Source of the DNA: Paraburkholderia franconis
GTDB lineage: Bacteria; Pseudomonadota; Gammaproteobacteria; Burkholderiales; Burkholderiaceae
DNA length: 53,335 nt
NCBI RefSeq assembly: GCF_009362735.1
Contig: NZ_WHNP01000053.1
Location: 1-53,335, forward strand
Reading direction: 5' to 3'
Shown here one piece after another: positions 8,471 to 18,049 of the stretch. The translations under genes and the position numbers were made by a program. The stretch's first letter is position 1; every line of letters starts with the position of its first letter. The notes beneath the pieces are model-generated. The model worked only from the letters and a program-made list of their open reading frames with translations. It did no database searches and was not told the DNA's origin.

Positions 8471-9705
8471 GGCTGCGGATTCAACCGGTCGATGCAATAG
8501 TTTGGTGAAACCGTTCGGCGGGCGTCTCGTAGTTCAGGGTCTTCCTCGGACGCTCATTCAATCGCCTCGCTACGGCATTGAGTCTGGCCTGCGAATACAC
8601 GGACAGGTCTGTGCCCTTGGGGAAATACTGTCTTAACAGCCCGTTCGTGTTTTCATTGGACCCACGCTGCCACGGATGCTTTGGGTCACAGAAATAAACC
8701 TTGATGTCCGTAGCCACAGTGAAACGTTTGTGGTCAGCCATCTCCGTTCCCCGATCCCAGGTCAGCGATTTATACAGTTCATGCGGCAACTTGCACGCAT
8801 GCCTGATGAGCGCATTGGCGACGACCTCGCTATCCTTGCTGGCGACCTTGACCAGCATCACGTAGCGTGTCTGGCGTTCGACGAGCGTCGCAATCTGGCT
8901 GCTTGCGCTGCCACACAGGAGATCACCTTCCCAGTGGCCGGGTACCGCGCGATCCTCAACGGTGGCCGGGCGTTCGCTGTTCGACACCGTGTCGCGAATC
9001 CTGCCGTGATCGTCCGTTTTCTGCGTGTGATGGCGGGACCGGCGCATGGCGCGGGTGCGCCGCAAATGCTCCAGCAACTCCTTCTTCAGGGCACCACGGG
9101 CCTGGATGAACAGACTGCGATAGATGGTCTCGTGTGACACGTGGTAGTCCTCGTTGTCCGGGTACCTGCGCTTCAGCCATCCGGCAATCTGCTGCGGCGA
9201 CCACTGCAGCTGGAGCTTGCCTGCCACGATGTGCGCCAACATCCGGTGCTCAACCAGCTTACAGGCTTTGGGACGTCGCGCTCGATCCCAGGCAAGCTGG
9301 TCGGCGTGGCTTGCCCGGTAGCCATCCGGTCCACCATTGCGTTTTATCTCACGGCAGATGGTGGACGGCGCGCGTGAAAGGCGCTTCGCAATGGACTGGA
9401 TCGAATCGCCTGCAGCAAGCGTCCGCGATATCTCTTCCCGCTCAGCCAACGTAAGCGCCAGGCGCGAGCGATGTCGCTGTGGCGGCCGGATGCCGCCAGT
9501 TTCAGCCAGAATCCCTTGTACGGACGAGTGGTTCCGATCGAAAAGCTGGGCAATATGCTGCAGGGATTCGCCCTTCTGCCAGCGCTCCCACATCAGCGCT
9601 TTCTGGGCCTCGGTGTAGTAGATCCGGCGTCGCTGCTTCATATGCAACACTCCTACTGCTTGCGCAGTCGCTAGTGTGTTGCATCGACCGGTTGAATCCG
9701 CAGCC
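8471..9705 (-). mobile_element. IS30-family element, complete
   Basis: A 1235-bp element bounded by perfect 27-bp inverted repeats at 8471-8497 and 9679-9705, with end sequence GGCTGCGGATTCAACCGGTC. The single transposase gene fills almost the whole length. No matching short target duplication is visible directly outside the ends. An 18-base copy of part of the terminal repeat occurs alone at 22380. The perfect repeats and intact gene suggest recent arrival and ongoing competence for transposition. Confidence 0.92.
8481..9641 (-). CDS. IS30-family transposase
   Basis: A 386-aa transposase of normal IS30 length. The N-terminal region has two helix-turn-helix-like segments, LQHIAQLFDRNHSSVQGIL and IQSIAKRLSRAPSTICREIKRN. 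The catalytic core shows D in GHWEGDLL, D in LTWDRGTEM and E in RGSNENTNGLLRQYFPKG, which is the IS30 DDE signature. I chose ATG at 9641 because TAGGAG lies eight bases upstream; a GTG three codons earlier is possible. The stop lies inside the left inverted repeat, as in other IS30 elements. Nothing appears broken. Confidence 0.94.
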   Translation of the reverse strand: MKQRRRIYYTEAQKALMWERWQKGESLQHIAQLFDRNHSSVQGILAETGGIRPPQRHRSRLALTLAEREEISRTLAAGDSIQSIAKRLSRAPSTICREIKRNGGPDGYRASHADQLAWDRARRPKACKLVEHRMLAHIVAGKLQLQWSPQQIAGWLKRRYPDNEDYHVSHETIYRSLFIQARGALKKELLEHLRRTRAMRRSRHHTQKTDDHGRIRDTVSNSERPATVEDRAVPGHWEGDLLCGSASSQIATLVERQTRYVMLVKVASKDSEVVANALIRHACKLPHELYKSLTWDRGTEMADHKRFTVATDIKVYFCDPKHPWQRGSNENTNGLLRQYFPKGTDLSVYSQARLNAVARRLNERPRKTLNYETPAERFHQTIASTG

Positions 9706-9910
9706 GACTGCTGCCGGATGCCGATGACCGCGAGCGACCCACTCCGGGGGTTGTCGTACGTTCCGTGCGAAAACTGGCGGTTTGGTCATAACACCATCTC
9801 GATCTGACTTACAGAATCGTTCCGTGCTCGCACAACAAAGAGCCGCAGAGTCTTGCTGCAAGCAACTCCGCGGCCGGTCACCTTGCACGGAAAGTACGAC
9901 AAGCCCTTAT

Positions 9911-10130
9911 ATGGAAGAGCAGATGCCGCATGCGTATGACGACGCATTCGTTGCGAAGGTCGAGTCGCTGCTGGAAGATCTGATGAACACGGCTCTCGCG
10001 CGGGGGTGGCGGCGGCCTGAACACCGGTCACGCCGCCATCCCCTCCGCCGGGCGGTCCGGGTTCACCGAGCGCGGCTTCACGTATCAACGTGTTTCGTCC
10101 GATCCCCGGCCTTATTCATCACGCGTGTGA
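9911..10130 (+). pseudogene. Possible small frameshifted ORF with glycine run
   Basis: This is a weak call. From ATG 9911 the frame reads MEEQMPHAYDDAFVAKVESL and then LLEDLMNTALARG, which looks protein-like. Shifting by one base inside the G-rich run near 10005 gives a run of five glycines, then LNTGHAAIPSAGRSGFTERG, ending at 10130. The unshifted frame turns arginine-rich. The G-run is a plausible slippage or sequencing-error site. No homologous family is recognised. Confidence 0.25.
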
Positions 10131-10135
10131 TGAAT
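10114..10135. repeat. Perfect inverted repeat, 9-bp arms
   Basis: ATTCATCAC at 10114-10122 is followed by GCGT and then GTGATGAAT at 10127-10135, an exact inverted repeat with a four-base centre. It overlaps the end of the weak ORF and lies downstream of the C45 peptidase gene. The geometry suits a dimeric DNA-binding protein or a hairpin; there is no T-run for a terminator. Confidence 0.5.
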
Positions 10136-10211
10136 CGACACCTGTCGATCACCATCCGCTCATCACTGCGATGACATTCGTCCCGGCACTGAACCCGACA
10201 GCGCAACTATC

Positions 10212-10235
10212 GCTGCCGTCGCTGGTGACGGCAGC
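10212..10235. terminator. Stem-loop downstream of the C45 operon
   Basis: GCTGCCGTC at 10212-10220 pairs perfectly with GACGGCAGC at 10227-10235 across a six-base loop. It sits about 60 bases beyond the stop of the minus-strand C45 peptidase gene, where a transcript end would be expected. No T-run follows, so intrinsic termination is uncertain; it could instead protect the 3' end. Confidence 0.4.
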
Positions 10236-10292
10236 AGGGAGTGTGACGCGCGGTGCGCGATAGAATACGGTGTTCATGCGCTGTCTCAATGT

Positions 10293-11342
10293 TCAGGACG
10301 CAGCGGATGTCTCCGGGGTAAGGAACTGCCTGAACCGGAGTTCGCCCTGCTGGCGTACTTCGAAGTCCACTCCTGCGTCCGTGAGGGTGAAGAGCGCCGT
10401 CGCGAGGGTATTTTCTTCGTCAGGGTCGGCCGGGTCGTCGCGGTAAATCGGCAGGCCCGTGGGAGCCCTGTCCGACAGCACTTGCAGCAGGCTCGGACCA
10501 CTGATGTCGCCAAGGGCCGCAAGCAACTGGTCGAGCCTGGCCTGGCGGTCGCCGGACGAGCCCGTGACAATCTGCGCCTCGGCATCGCTCCCGGCATGAA
10601 TGAGATGGTTCGCATGGCCCGACACCCTGGGAACATCCAGCACCGAGCAGCGCCTGACTGTCGCCTCGACGCTGAGCAGCCGCTCATCGCCGACGCAGCC
10701 GAGCGTATGGTGAAAGCCACTCGCACGCTGCACGTGATTGAGGATATTCACCGCCGCATCAACGGACGTCGCGTCGAGCACGGCGCGCGCGAGGACCATG
10801 CGCGGAACGCCAACGGCCGGCTGTCTGATGCGGAGATTGTTGATGGCCTGAACCAGACCTGCACGATTGACGGCGAAGGTATGTCCGGGCAGTGAGCCGG
10901 GATAGTAGAAGCTCACGAACCCGGGCTTGCCGGTTGGACGGATGTCTACCAGCGAACACTTGCCGCGCAGGTACGGGTCGCCGTCTTCGTTGTGCGCGAT
11001 GAAACGTGCGTCCGGGGTTCTCGCCGCCAGCGTGGTGCAGCCGTCCGGCGCGTTATGAATCAGCTCGCCCCGGCAGTTCCAGATGAAAACGTCTTCCGCC
11101 GGCCAGCCGAGGCCGGCCGCCATGCCGTCGATTTCGGCGACCTGATCCGGGTACGCGGCTTCAGCGGCCTGCCGCAGGCCCTGCACAAACTGGTGTCCTC
11201 GCCACTGGCTGACTGCCCGCCAGGCGGAGCTCTGTCCCATGTACGCGTCCATCACCGGACGCGCGGCTTCGCCAAGAGCAAGACCAATTTCGTACGGCGA
11301 GCCAGAGATGACGATAGGAGTCAATGCCTGCATTTTGAACAT
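10293..11342 (-). CDS. C45-family peptidase / acyl-CoA:6-APA acyltransferase-like Ntn hydrolase
   Basis: A 349-aa member of the C45 family, Ntn hydrolases that cut or form amide bonds between an acyl group and an amine and that usually self-cleave before a catalytic cysteine. Cys102 in APDGCTTLAARTP is the expected nucleophile, followed by ARFIAHNEDGD and FVSFYYPGSLPGHTFAVNRAGL, both family hallmarks. The gene starts eight bases after the ABC ATPase stop, so it is the last gene of the RpiR/ABC unit. No signal peptide is present, so it acts on substrate after import. An amidohydrolase for the imported compound is inferred from position. A decayed paralogue lies at 21004-21653. Confidence 0.88.
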   Translation of the reverse strand: MFKMQALTPIVISGSPYEIGLALGEAARPVMDAYMGQSSAWRAVSQWRGHQFVQGLRQAAEAAYPDQVAEIDGMAAGLGWPAEDVFIWNCRGELIHNAPDGCTTLAARTPDARFIAHNEDGDPYLRGKCSLVDIRPTGKPGFVSFYYPGSLPGHTFAVNRAGLVQAINNLRIRQPAVGVPRMVLARAVLDATSVDAAVNILNHVQRASGFHHTLGCVGDERLLSVEATVRRCSVLDVPRVSGHANHLIHAGSDAEAQIVTGSSGDRQARLDQLLAALGDISGPSLLQVLSDRAPTGLPIYRDDPADPDEENTLATALFTLTDAGVDFEVRQQGELRFRQFLTPETSAAS

Positions 11343-11350
11343 GACCTCGC

Positions 11351-12075
<725 letters not shown>

Positions 12076-12079
<4 letters not shown>

Positions 12080-12732
12080 AGTATGCGCATCCTCTTTTCA
12101 ACGAGACGCAGCGTGATTGTCATCACACCCGTCAGGAGCAGGTAGATGAGTGCCACGATCGTCCAGATTTCGACCGCCCGGAAATTCCCGGCGATGATTT
12201 CCTGTCCCTTGCGCGTCAGTTCACCCACACCAATGACGATGAACAGCGACGTGTCCTTGAGGCTGACGATGCACTGGTTGCCCAGCGGCGGAATCAGCCG
12301 GCGGAATGCCAGCGGTCCGACGATTTTCAGCAGCACCCGGGGCATCGACAGACCCATCGCCAGACCCGCTTCCGTGAGACCCTTGGAAATCGACAGCAAT
12401 GCGCCACGTATGACTTCACTGAGATAGGCCCCGGAGTTCACGGTGATGGCAATGATGGCGGCTGAAAGGGCGTCGATGCGGATATGTGCAAGCAGCGGCA
12501 GCGCGAAGTACAGGAACATGACCTGCACGACAATCGGCGTGCCGCGGATAAGTTCAATGTAGAGCTGGGCCAGAACGTTCAGTGCGGTGGGTCCATACGC
12601 CCGGAACATGCCGGTAATCATGCCGACGATGAACCCACCGACGAGCCCGACAAAGGCAATGAATACCGTTAGCTTCACTCCGTCCAGCAGGTCCGGAAGC
12701 GCGGCCCAGATGGCTGACCAATCGAATTCCAC
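12076..12732 (-). CDS. Polar amino acid ABC transporter, permease
   Basis: A 218-aa inner-membrane permease of the His/Glu/Gln/Arg/opine family with about five transmembrane helices. The motif that contacts the ATPase is visible as IRGALLSISKGLTEAGLAMG, and the family pattern LIRGTPIVVQVMFLYFALP precedes it. The start is GTG at 12732 with AGGAG seven bases upstream. Only one permease gene is present, so it presumably works as a homodimer. The stop overlaps the ATPase start. Confidence 0.94.
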
Positions 12733-12795
12733 AAATCACTCCTGGTTGATTCGTCAACAGCGCGGCGACTGGCGCCGCGCCCCCATTTCAGACGA

Positions 12796-13548
12796 TTACG
12801 ACTTGGGCGGCTCCGAACCGAACCATTTCTTGTACAGTTTGGCGTAGCGGCCATCCGCCTTGATTTTTGTTATCTCCTCGTTGACCTTCGGCACGAGCGG
12901 ACTGCCCTTCGGGAAGCCGATACCATATTTGTCACCACTGACCGGGTCGCCCGCAACCTTCACCTTGCCCTTGCCTTCCGTGTTCACGAAGTACAGGACA
13001 TTCGGCGTATCGTGCATCGCCGCATCAACGCGGCCCGCTTCCAGCGCCAGGTATGCTTGGTCGATGTTCGGGAACTGGCGGATTTCCTTCGGCTTCAGGT
13101 GCGCCTTGATCCAGTCAATGGTTGCCGTGCCCGTCTTTGCGCCGATGACTTTTCCGTTCAGGTCATTGATGGACTTGATACTGGTGTTGCCGACCTGAAC
13201 CATGGCCGCGAGCCCGCTGTCGTAGTACGGATCGGAAAAGTCGATGGCCTTCCTGCGCTCTTCCTTGATGGTCATGCCGGAGAGCGCCACATCGATGTTC
13301 TGGGTCTGAAGAGCCGGAATCAGGCCACTGAAGTCCATTGGCTGGATCTTGTACTTCCAGCCCTGGTCTTTCGCGATTTCGGCCCACAGATCGAGGTCAA
13401 AGCCGACGTACTTGTCACCCTGCTTGAATTCAAACGGCATGAAGGAGGTGTCGGTGCCGACGACCAGTTCTTTACTCTGCGCATGCGCGATGCTCGTGCC
13501 GAGCATGGCTATGGCAATGACAGACATGAGGAAGGAACGACGTCCCAT
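12796..13548 (-). CDS. Amino acid ABC transporter, periplasmic substrate-binding protein
   Basis: A 250-aa periplasmic binding protein of the SBP_bac_3 (GlnH-like) family. A cleavable signal peptide is visible (MGRRSFLMSVIAIAMLGTSIAHA). The mature protein starts with KELVVGTDTSFMPFEFKQGD and carries the family signature GFDLDLWAEIAKDQGW, then IPALQTQNIDVALSGMTI. The start at 13548 has GGAG about seven bases upstream. First gene of the transporter unit after a promoter region that contains a perfect 14-bp palindrome. Ligand-contact residues resemble those for amino acids, but the ligand is not determined. Confidence 0.94.
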   Translation of the reverse strand: MGRRSFLMSVIAIAMLGTSIAHAQSKELVVGTDTSFMPFEFKQGDKYVGFDLDLWAEIAKDQGWKYKIQPMDFSGLIPALQTQNIDVALSGMTIKEERRKAIDFSDPYYDSGLAAMVQVGNTSIKSINDLNGKVIGAKTGTATIDWIKAHLKPKEIRQFPNIDQAYLALEAGRVDAAMHDTPNVLYFVNTEGKGKVKVAGDPVSGDKYGIGFPKGSPLVPKVNEEITKIKADGRYAKLYKKWFGSEPPKS

Positions 13549-13651
13549 GGATATTCTCCGCAGTGATTGACGATGCCCCTCCAGGATGCGGAGGGACGAG
13601 CGACAACAACCTGGGTGCATTGCAACGAGCGATGCGCACTGCTATATATGC

Positions 13652-13665
13652 ACAACATATGTTGT
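13652..13665. promoter_or_regulatory. Palindromic operator candidate (site 1)
   Basis: ACAACATATGTTGT is a perfect 14-bp palindrome 104 bases upstream of the binding-protein start. Read on the minus strand it sits between a GTGACA-like -35 and a TATAGC-like -10 element, a position suited to repression. Variants occur at 14661 and 14964, in front of the two other transcription units of the locus. The neighbouring RpiR protein is the obvious candidate to bind it, which is inference. Confidence 0.65.
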
Positions 13666-13781
13666 CACGTCGAATACTAATACACCTGAACGAGACGTCA
13701 ACAAGAATTCAGTAGTGAGAAACCCTGGCCGCGCAGCGGCGGGCTCAGGAAGGCGTGCCAGGCTGGGGAAACGCGGCTGTG

Positions 13782-14642
13782 TCAGCTGACATACGAACCC
13801 TTCTCGTGCAGGGCCCGCTCGGCGTCGGTCAATTGCCTGACGGCGTCTTCGCCCTCAAGCGCCAGCAGGTGTGCCACGAGGGACTCGGCGATGGCTGACG
13901 CAGCGACCAGCGAGGGGAAGAAGGACGGGCTTTCGTGCGAAAACAGGAGCACCTGGTCCGCATTCAGCGCAATCGGTGACACGGCGCTATCGGTGATGGC
14001 GACAAGCCGGCTGCCTTGCTCCTTTGCTGCCTCGGCCACCCGCGCCGCTTCGCGGGAGTAGGGCGCAAAGCTGACAACAACTGTTGCATGCCCTTTGGCG
14101 ATGCTGCGCAGCTGCATTTCCAGCGTCCCTGCCTCGCCAGTCACAAGACTCACCGAGGGTCGAAAAAGCCGGTACCCGTAAACCAGACCAAACGCGACGG
14201 GATAGCAGGAGCGGAACCCGGCGATGTGGACGTGAAGCGCTTTCTTGAGCAACCTGGCTGCGTCCGGTATCCGGGCGCCGCTCTGCGCGACGGTCGCCTC
14301 GAGGTTGTGCTGCTGCGCGACCGCCATATGGATCGCCAGGGCCTGACGGGAGCCGCCTTTCACGAGCGCACGAGCCTTGCTGCTCAAGGGCTCGGGACGG
14401 GTGCGAAGGCGGGCGACGTAGATTTCGCGCAGATCGTTCCAGCCTGGAAAGCCGAGCGCCTGGGACAGCCGGACGAGGGCCGCCGGCTGTACCCTCGCAC
14501 CTGCCGCCACTTTCCGCATCGACGAAACTGCGATTTCGTCAGGAAAATCCAGCAGGTACGCGGCGGCCGTCTGGAACTGCGGACTTAATTCCGGGAACCT
14601 GGTGCGGATGAGCGCGGCCAGTTCGTCAAAGCTGGGTGGCAT
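13782..14642 (-). CDS. MurR/RpiR-family transcriptional regulator
   Basis: A 286-aa regulator: N-terminal helix-turn-helix (residues about 1-75, with SSMRKVAAGARVQPAALVRL) and a C-terminal SIS domain that in relatives binds a phosphosugar or related ligand (VHIAGFRSCYPVAFGLVYG; VVVSFAPYSREAARV; LVAITDSAVSPIA). The ATG at 14642 follows GGGGG; the longer open frame upstream is not coding by composition. It lies between the ABC/C45 genes and the divergent crotonase/CoA-ligase operon, with the same palindrome near all three promoters, so it probably controls the whole locus and itself. The inducer is unknown and may not be a sugar. Confidence 0.9.
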   Translation of the reverse strand: MPPSFDELAALIRTRFPELSPQFQTAAAYLLDFPDEIAVSSMRKVAAGARVQPAALVRLSQALGFPGWNDLREIYVARLRTRPEPLSSKARALVKGGSRQALAIHMAVAQQHNLEATVAQSGARIPDAARLLKKALHVHIAGFRSCYPVAFGLVYGYRLFRPSVSLVTGEAGTLEMQLRSIAKGHATVVVSFAPYSREAARVAEAAKEQGSRLVAITDSAVSPIALNADQVLLFSHESPSFFPSLVAASAIAESLVAHLLALEGEDAVRQLTDAERALHEKGSYVS

Positions 14643-14660
14643 GTGTACCCCCGATAAGGT

Positions 14661-14675
14661 GACAACAAATGTTAC
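14661..14675. promoter_or_regulatory. Operator candidate in front of RpiR gene (site 2)
   Basis: GACAACAAATGTTAC lies 19 bases upstream of the RpiR start and matches the perfect palindrome at 13652 at 11 of 14 positions. It would overlap the leader or promoter of the regulator gene, consistent with autoregulation. Confidence 0.5.
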
Positions 14676-14963
14676 GTAGCGGCTGTCATCCTGGCAAGGT
14701 GCCCGTTCGCGCCGTGCTACGGGATTCGGGACCGGGGGCTGGCCGTCGCTGTCCAGCCATGATCGCTTCCACAATACCGGTGGCCGATTCCTGCCGGCAG
14801 CAGGCCATGTGCAATGAGGCGGTCGCGCGCGGGAGCGGGCCGGTGCTGCTCCGATACCACGCTGGCAGGCTGCAGCCTTGAAGGTGGCAGAGGGAATGGC
14901 GACGACGGGTTCACACGGGTAAACACCGAAGCGCAACGTTCGTTTCTGTTGTCTATAGTAATG

Positions 14964-14977
14964 GCAACATACGTTGC
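14964..14977. promoter_or_regulatory. Operator candidate in front of crotonase operon (site 3)
   Basis: GCAACATACGTTGC matches the palindrome at 13652 at 11 of 14 positions and is almost self-complementary. It overlaps a CATAAT hexamer that could be a -10 element of the plus-strand operon starting at 15073. Confidence 0.55.
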
Positions 14978-15072
14978 ATAATTTCGCGGCGGGTGACCGG
15001 CCTCGTGAGTCCGTGGGACTTCCAGGTCGCGGGTACGCGCCGGTACCTCGACAGTTAACGATGGAGCTCCCG

Positions 15073-15855
15073 ATGGCATTTGAAACGCTTCTTTATGGCG
15101 TGCAGGACGGGATCGCCGAAATCCGGCTGAACCGCCCGCACCGGTTGAATGCAGTGACGCAAAAACTTTACGACGAATTGAGCGAAGCGTTGACCATGGT
15201 CGAGGCGGACCGCAGCGTGCGGGTTGCCCTCATTACCGGCGAGGGCCGGGCATTCTGTGTGGGCGCGGACCTCAAGGAACACAAGGCCGGCCGCACGCCC
15301 TTCGAGCGCCGCGAGTACCTGCGGGGCGAGCAGGTGGCCTGCAAGCGGCTTCTCACGCTCGGCAAGCCCGTGATCGCTGCTGTCAATGGTTTCGCTCTCG
15401 GCGCGGGGGCGGAAATCGCGATTGCGTCCGACTTCGTCCTGATGGCCGAGAGCGCCCAGATTGGGCTTCCGGAAATCAGCATCGGGAATTTCCTCGGCGG
15501 CGGCATTACGTACCTCCTGCCGCGCCTGGTCGGTCTGGCAAAGGCGCGCGAGCTCGTTTTTCTCGGCGAGCGCATCGGCGGGCCGGAAGCGGCCCGAATC
15601 GGCCTGGCCAACCGGGTCTTTCCGGACGACGGGTTCCTGCAGCACGCCCGGGAATTCGCACGCAAGGTCGCGAGCAAAGCTCCGCACTCGATGCGGCTCG
15701 CCAAGGATCAACTCAACTTCGCGGGTGAACGGACCTTCGATGCTGCGCTGACCGCAGAACTCGAGGGCATGATGTTCTGCTCCACCACGCAGGACTGGCA
15801 GGAGGGCGTCAATGCGTTCGCCGAAAAACGTGCACCGGTCTTCAAGGGAGAGTAA
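15073..15855 (+). CDS. Enoyl-CoA hydratase/isomerase family protein
   Basis: A 260-aa crotonase-fold enzyme that should add water across an enoyl-CoA double bond. The oxyanion-hole segments RAFCVGADLKEH and NGFALGAGAEIAIASD are present, and both catalytic glutamates of true hydratases are kept: one in GAGAEIAI, one in GLPEISIG. The ATG at 15073 has GGAG seven bases upstream; an ATG at 15061 is possible. It is first in a plus-strand operon and ends two bases before the acyl-CoA synthetase gene. Substrate unknown. Confidence 0.93.
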   Translation: MAFETLLYGVQDGIAEIRLNRPHRLNAVTQKLYDELSEALTMVEADRSVRVALITGEGRAFCVGADLKEHKAGRTPFERREYLRGEQVACKRLLTLGKPVIAAVNGFALGAGAEIAIASDFVLMAESAQIGLPEISIGNFLGGGITYLLPRLVGLAKARELVFLGERIGGPEAARIGLANRVFPDDGFLQHAREFARKVASKAPHSMRLAKDQLNFAGERTFDAALTAELEGMMFCSTTQDWQEGVNAFAEKRAPVFKGE

Positions 15856-15857
15856 GC

Positions 15858-18035
15858 ATGCCAACCCGTAACCTGCACGACGTGTTCTATCCGAACTCCA
15901 TCGTAGTGGTCGGCGCTTCAAGGGATGAAACCAAGCGCGGTTTCCGGTCCATCCAGAAGCTGCTTGAAGACGGCTTCACCGGCACGATTTATCCCGTCAA
16001 TCCGAAGGAACCGGAAATCCTCGGCTTGAAATGTTATGCAAGTGTCGAGGAGATTCCACAGGCTTTTGACCTCGCACTCGTCTGCACGCCGGCGAAGACA
16101 CTTCCAAAAGTTATCGAACAATGCGGGAAGAAAGGCGCGAGGGGTGCGGTGGTGCTCGCCGGCGGTTTCGCGGAGGCCGGTGACGACGGCCGGCTGCTTC
16201 AGGAAGAGATGGTCAGCGTGGCGCGCCAGTACGGCGTTCGCATCGTGGGGCCCAATACCTCGGGCATTTTCAACACCCACAAGAACTGCAACATCGTTGG
16301 CTTCAGCAACCTCAGGAAGGGCGACATCGGGCTCCTGTCACAGTCCGGCAACATGGCCCTTTCTCTGGTAACAGAGGCGCAGGCGAATGGTCAGCTTGGC
16401 CTGTCGACCTATGTCGGTATAGGCAACGAGTCGGACATCCGGTTCCATGAATATCTCGACTATTTCGCGGATGACGAGAACACCAGGGTCCTGGTTGCGT
16501 ACGTCGAGGGAATGAAAGACGGCGCCGCATTCCTCGAGGGGTTGCGACGCATCACCCGCAAGAAACCAGTGGTCCTGTACAAGTCGGGCCGCACCAGCGC
16601 CGGTATCAGTTCAGCGAAATCGCACACCGGTGCGCTTGCCGGCGACTATGCAGTGAGCGAGGGCGTCCTGCGTCAGGCCGGCGCCGTCCTGGCCGCGAAA
16701 TCGGACGAGATCATGTCGCTGGCTGAAGCGCTGTCGCTGCTCAAGCCACTCAGATCGCGTCGCGTGGCGGTGCTTGCTGACGGTGGGGGGCACGCCACGA
16801 TTGCCGCTGACGCGTTGAGCGAATCGGGACTCGCGCTGGCGACGCTCTCCCCGGAATCGCGGGCACGCCTGGCCGCAATCCTTCCGCCTTCGGCCGCGAC
16901 CGCCAACCCCGTCGATGTCGCCGGCGGCACAGATTCAAACCCCGCAGTATTCGCCGAGTGTGCGCAAATCCTCCTTGAGGATCCGGAGGTCGATGGCCTG
17001 CTGATTACGGGGCTCTACGGAGGGTATGGCGTCCGTTTTTCACAGTCATTGACGCCCATCGAGATGGAAGCTTCCGCCAGGATCGCTCAGATTAACAACG
17101 AATCTGGCAAGCCGGTGGTGGTTCACAGCCTCTACGGCAGCCTGTATGCTGATTTGCGCCCAGCCCCTCTAGCCTGTATTCGCGAAGCGGGTGTTCCGGT
17201 CTACGACTCGCTGGAAATGGCCGTCCGTTGTCTTCAGGCTCTCGCTGAGGTCGGAGAAGCGCGCTCCCGGACCGACTGCCCGGCACCGGCGCCAGCTAAA
17301 CGTTCAAGCACTTTCGGGCAGATTGTGGATATCTGCCGCGCCGAGGACCGTACCGTCGTCCTTGAACACGAGGCACGGCAGGCGCTGGCCGACGCCGGTG
17401 TTCCCATGACTGCGAAGGCAGTCCTTGCACGCAGCCCTGACGAAGCGGTGGAGGCATTCCGGCAGCTCGGCGAGGTCCCGGTCGCAATGAAAGTCGTCTC
17501 GCGCGACATCATTCATAAGTCCGACGCAGGGGGAGTCAAACTGGGCGTCAGCGCTGTTGGCGCGGTCAAGCAGGCCTTCGACGACATTCTGGCAAGCGGC
17601 CGTCAATTCGTCCCGGACCCAGACATCACCGGTGTGCTTGTGACGCCAATGGCGCCGAAAGGAGGAGTCGAGGTCATCGTGGGTGTAGTGCGCGACCCGA
17701 CCTATGGTCCGGTCATGATGTTCGGGCTCGGCGGAATACTGGTTGAGGTACTCAAGGATGTCGTGTTCCGCTCACTGCCCCTGACCGAAGGTGACGCGCG
17801 TCAAATGCTCGAAGAGATACGGGCAGCCGAGATTCTGAACGGCGTTCGCGGTGCGCCTCCGACCGATAAAAATGCGCTCGTCCAGTTGATGCTGGGCATC
17901 TCGGCGTTGTGTACTGCATTTCCAGAAATTGAGGAACTGGATCTCAACCCGGTAATGGCCTATCCGTCGGGAGTAGGTATTCTCGATGCACGGATCCTGC
18001 TCGATGCCGCCTCGCAAACGGCAGCCACTGAATGA
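15858..18035 (+). CDS. Acyl-CoA synthetase (NDP-forming)
   Basis: A 725-aa single-chain NDP-forming acyl-CoA synthetase (acetate-CoA ligase/Pat-like family without the acetyltransferase domain). The CoA-binding Rossmann domain is at the start (SIVVVGASRDETKRGF). The phospho-accepting histidine is His256 in AKSHTGALAGDYA. The C-terminal ATP-grasp part, from about residue 490, includes VAMKVVSRDIIHKSDAGGVK and MMFGLGGILVEVLKDVVFR. GGAG precedes the ATG, two bases after the hydratase stop. In context it should activate a free acid for the two flanking crotonases. Acid identity is not predictable. Confidence 0.92.
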   Translation: MPTRNLHDVFYPNSIVVVGASRDETKRGFRSIQKLLEDGFTGTIYPVNPKEPEILGLKCYASVEEIPQAFDLALVCTPAKTLPKVIEQCGKKGARGAVVLAGGFAEAGDDGRLLQEEMVSVARQYGVRIVGPNTSGIFNTHKNCNIVGFSNLRKGDIGLLSQSGNMALSLVTEAQANGQLGLSTYVGIGNESDIRFHEYLDYFADDENTRVLVAYVEGMKDGAAFLEGLRRITRKKPVVLYKSGRTSAGISSAKSHTGALAGDYAVSEGVLRQAGAVLAAKSDEIMSLAEALSLLKPLRSRRVAVLADGGGHATIAADALSESGLALATLSPESRARLAAILPPSAATANPVDVAGGTDSNPAVFAECAQILLEDPEVDGLLITGLYGGYGVRFSQSLTPIEMEASARIAQINNESGKPVVVHSLYGSLYADLRPAPLACIREAGVPVYDSLEMAVRCLQALAEVGEARSRTDCPAPAPAKRSSTFGQIVDICRAEDRTVVLEHEARQALADAGVPMTAKAVLARSPDEAVEAFRQLGEVPVAMKVVSRDIIHKSDAGGVKLGVSAVGAVKQAFDDILASGRQFVPDPDITGVLVTPMAPKGGVEVIVGVVRDPTYGPVMMFGLGGILVEVLKDVVFRSLPLTEGDARQMLEEIRAAEILNGVRGAPPTDKNALVQLMLGISALCTAFPEIEELDLNPVMAYPSGVGILDARILLDAASQTAATE

Positions 18036-18049
18036 ATCATGGAGCCAAC

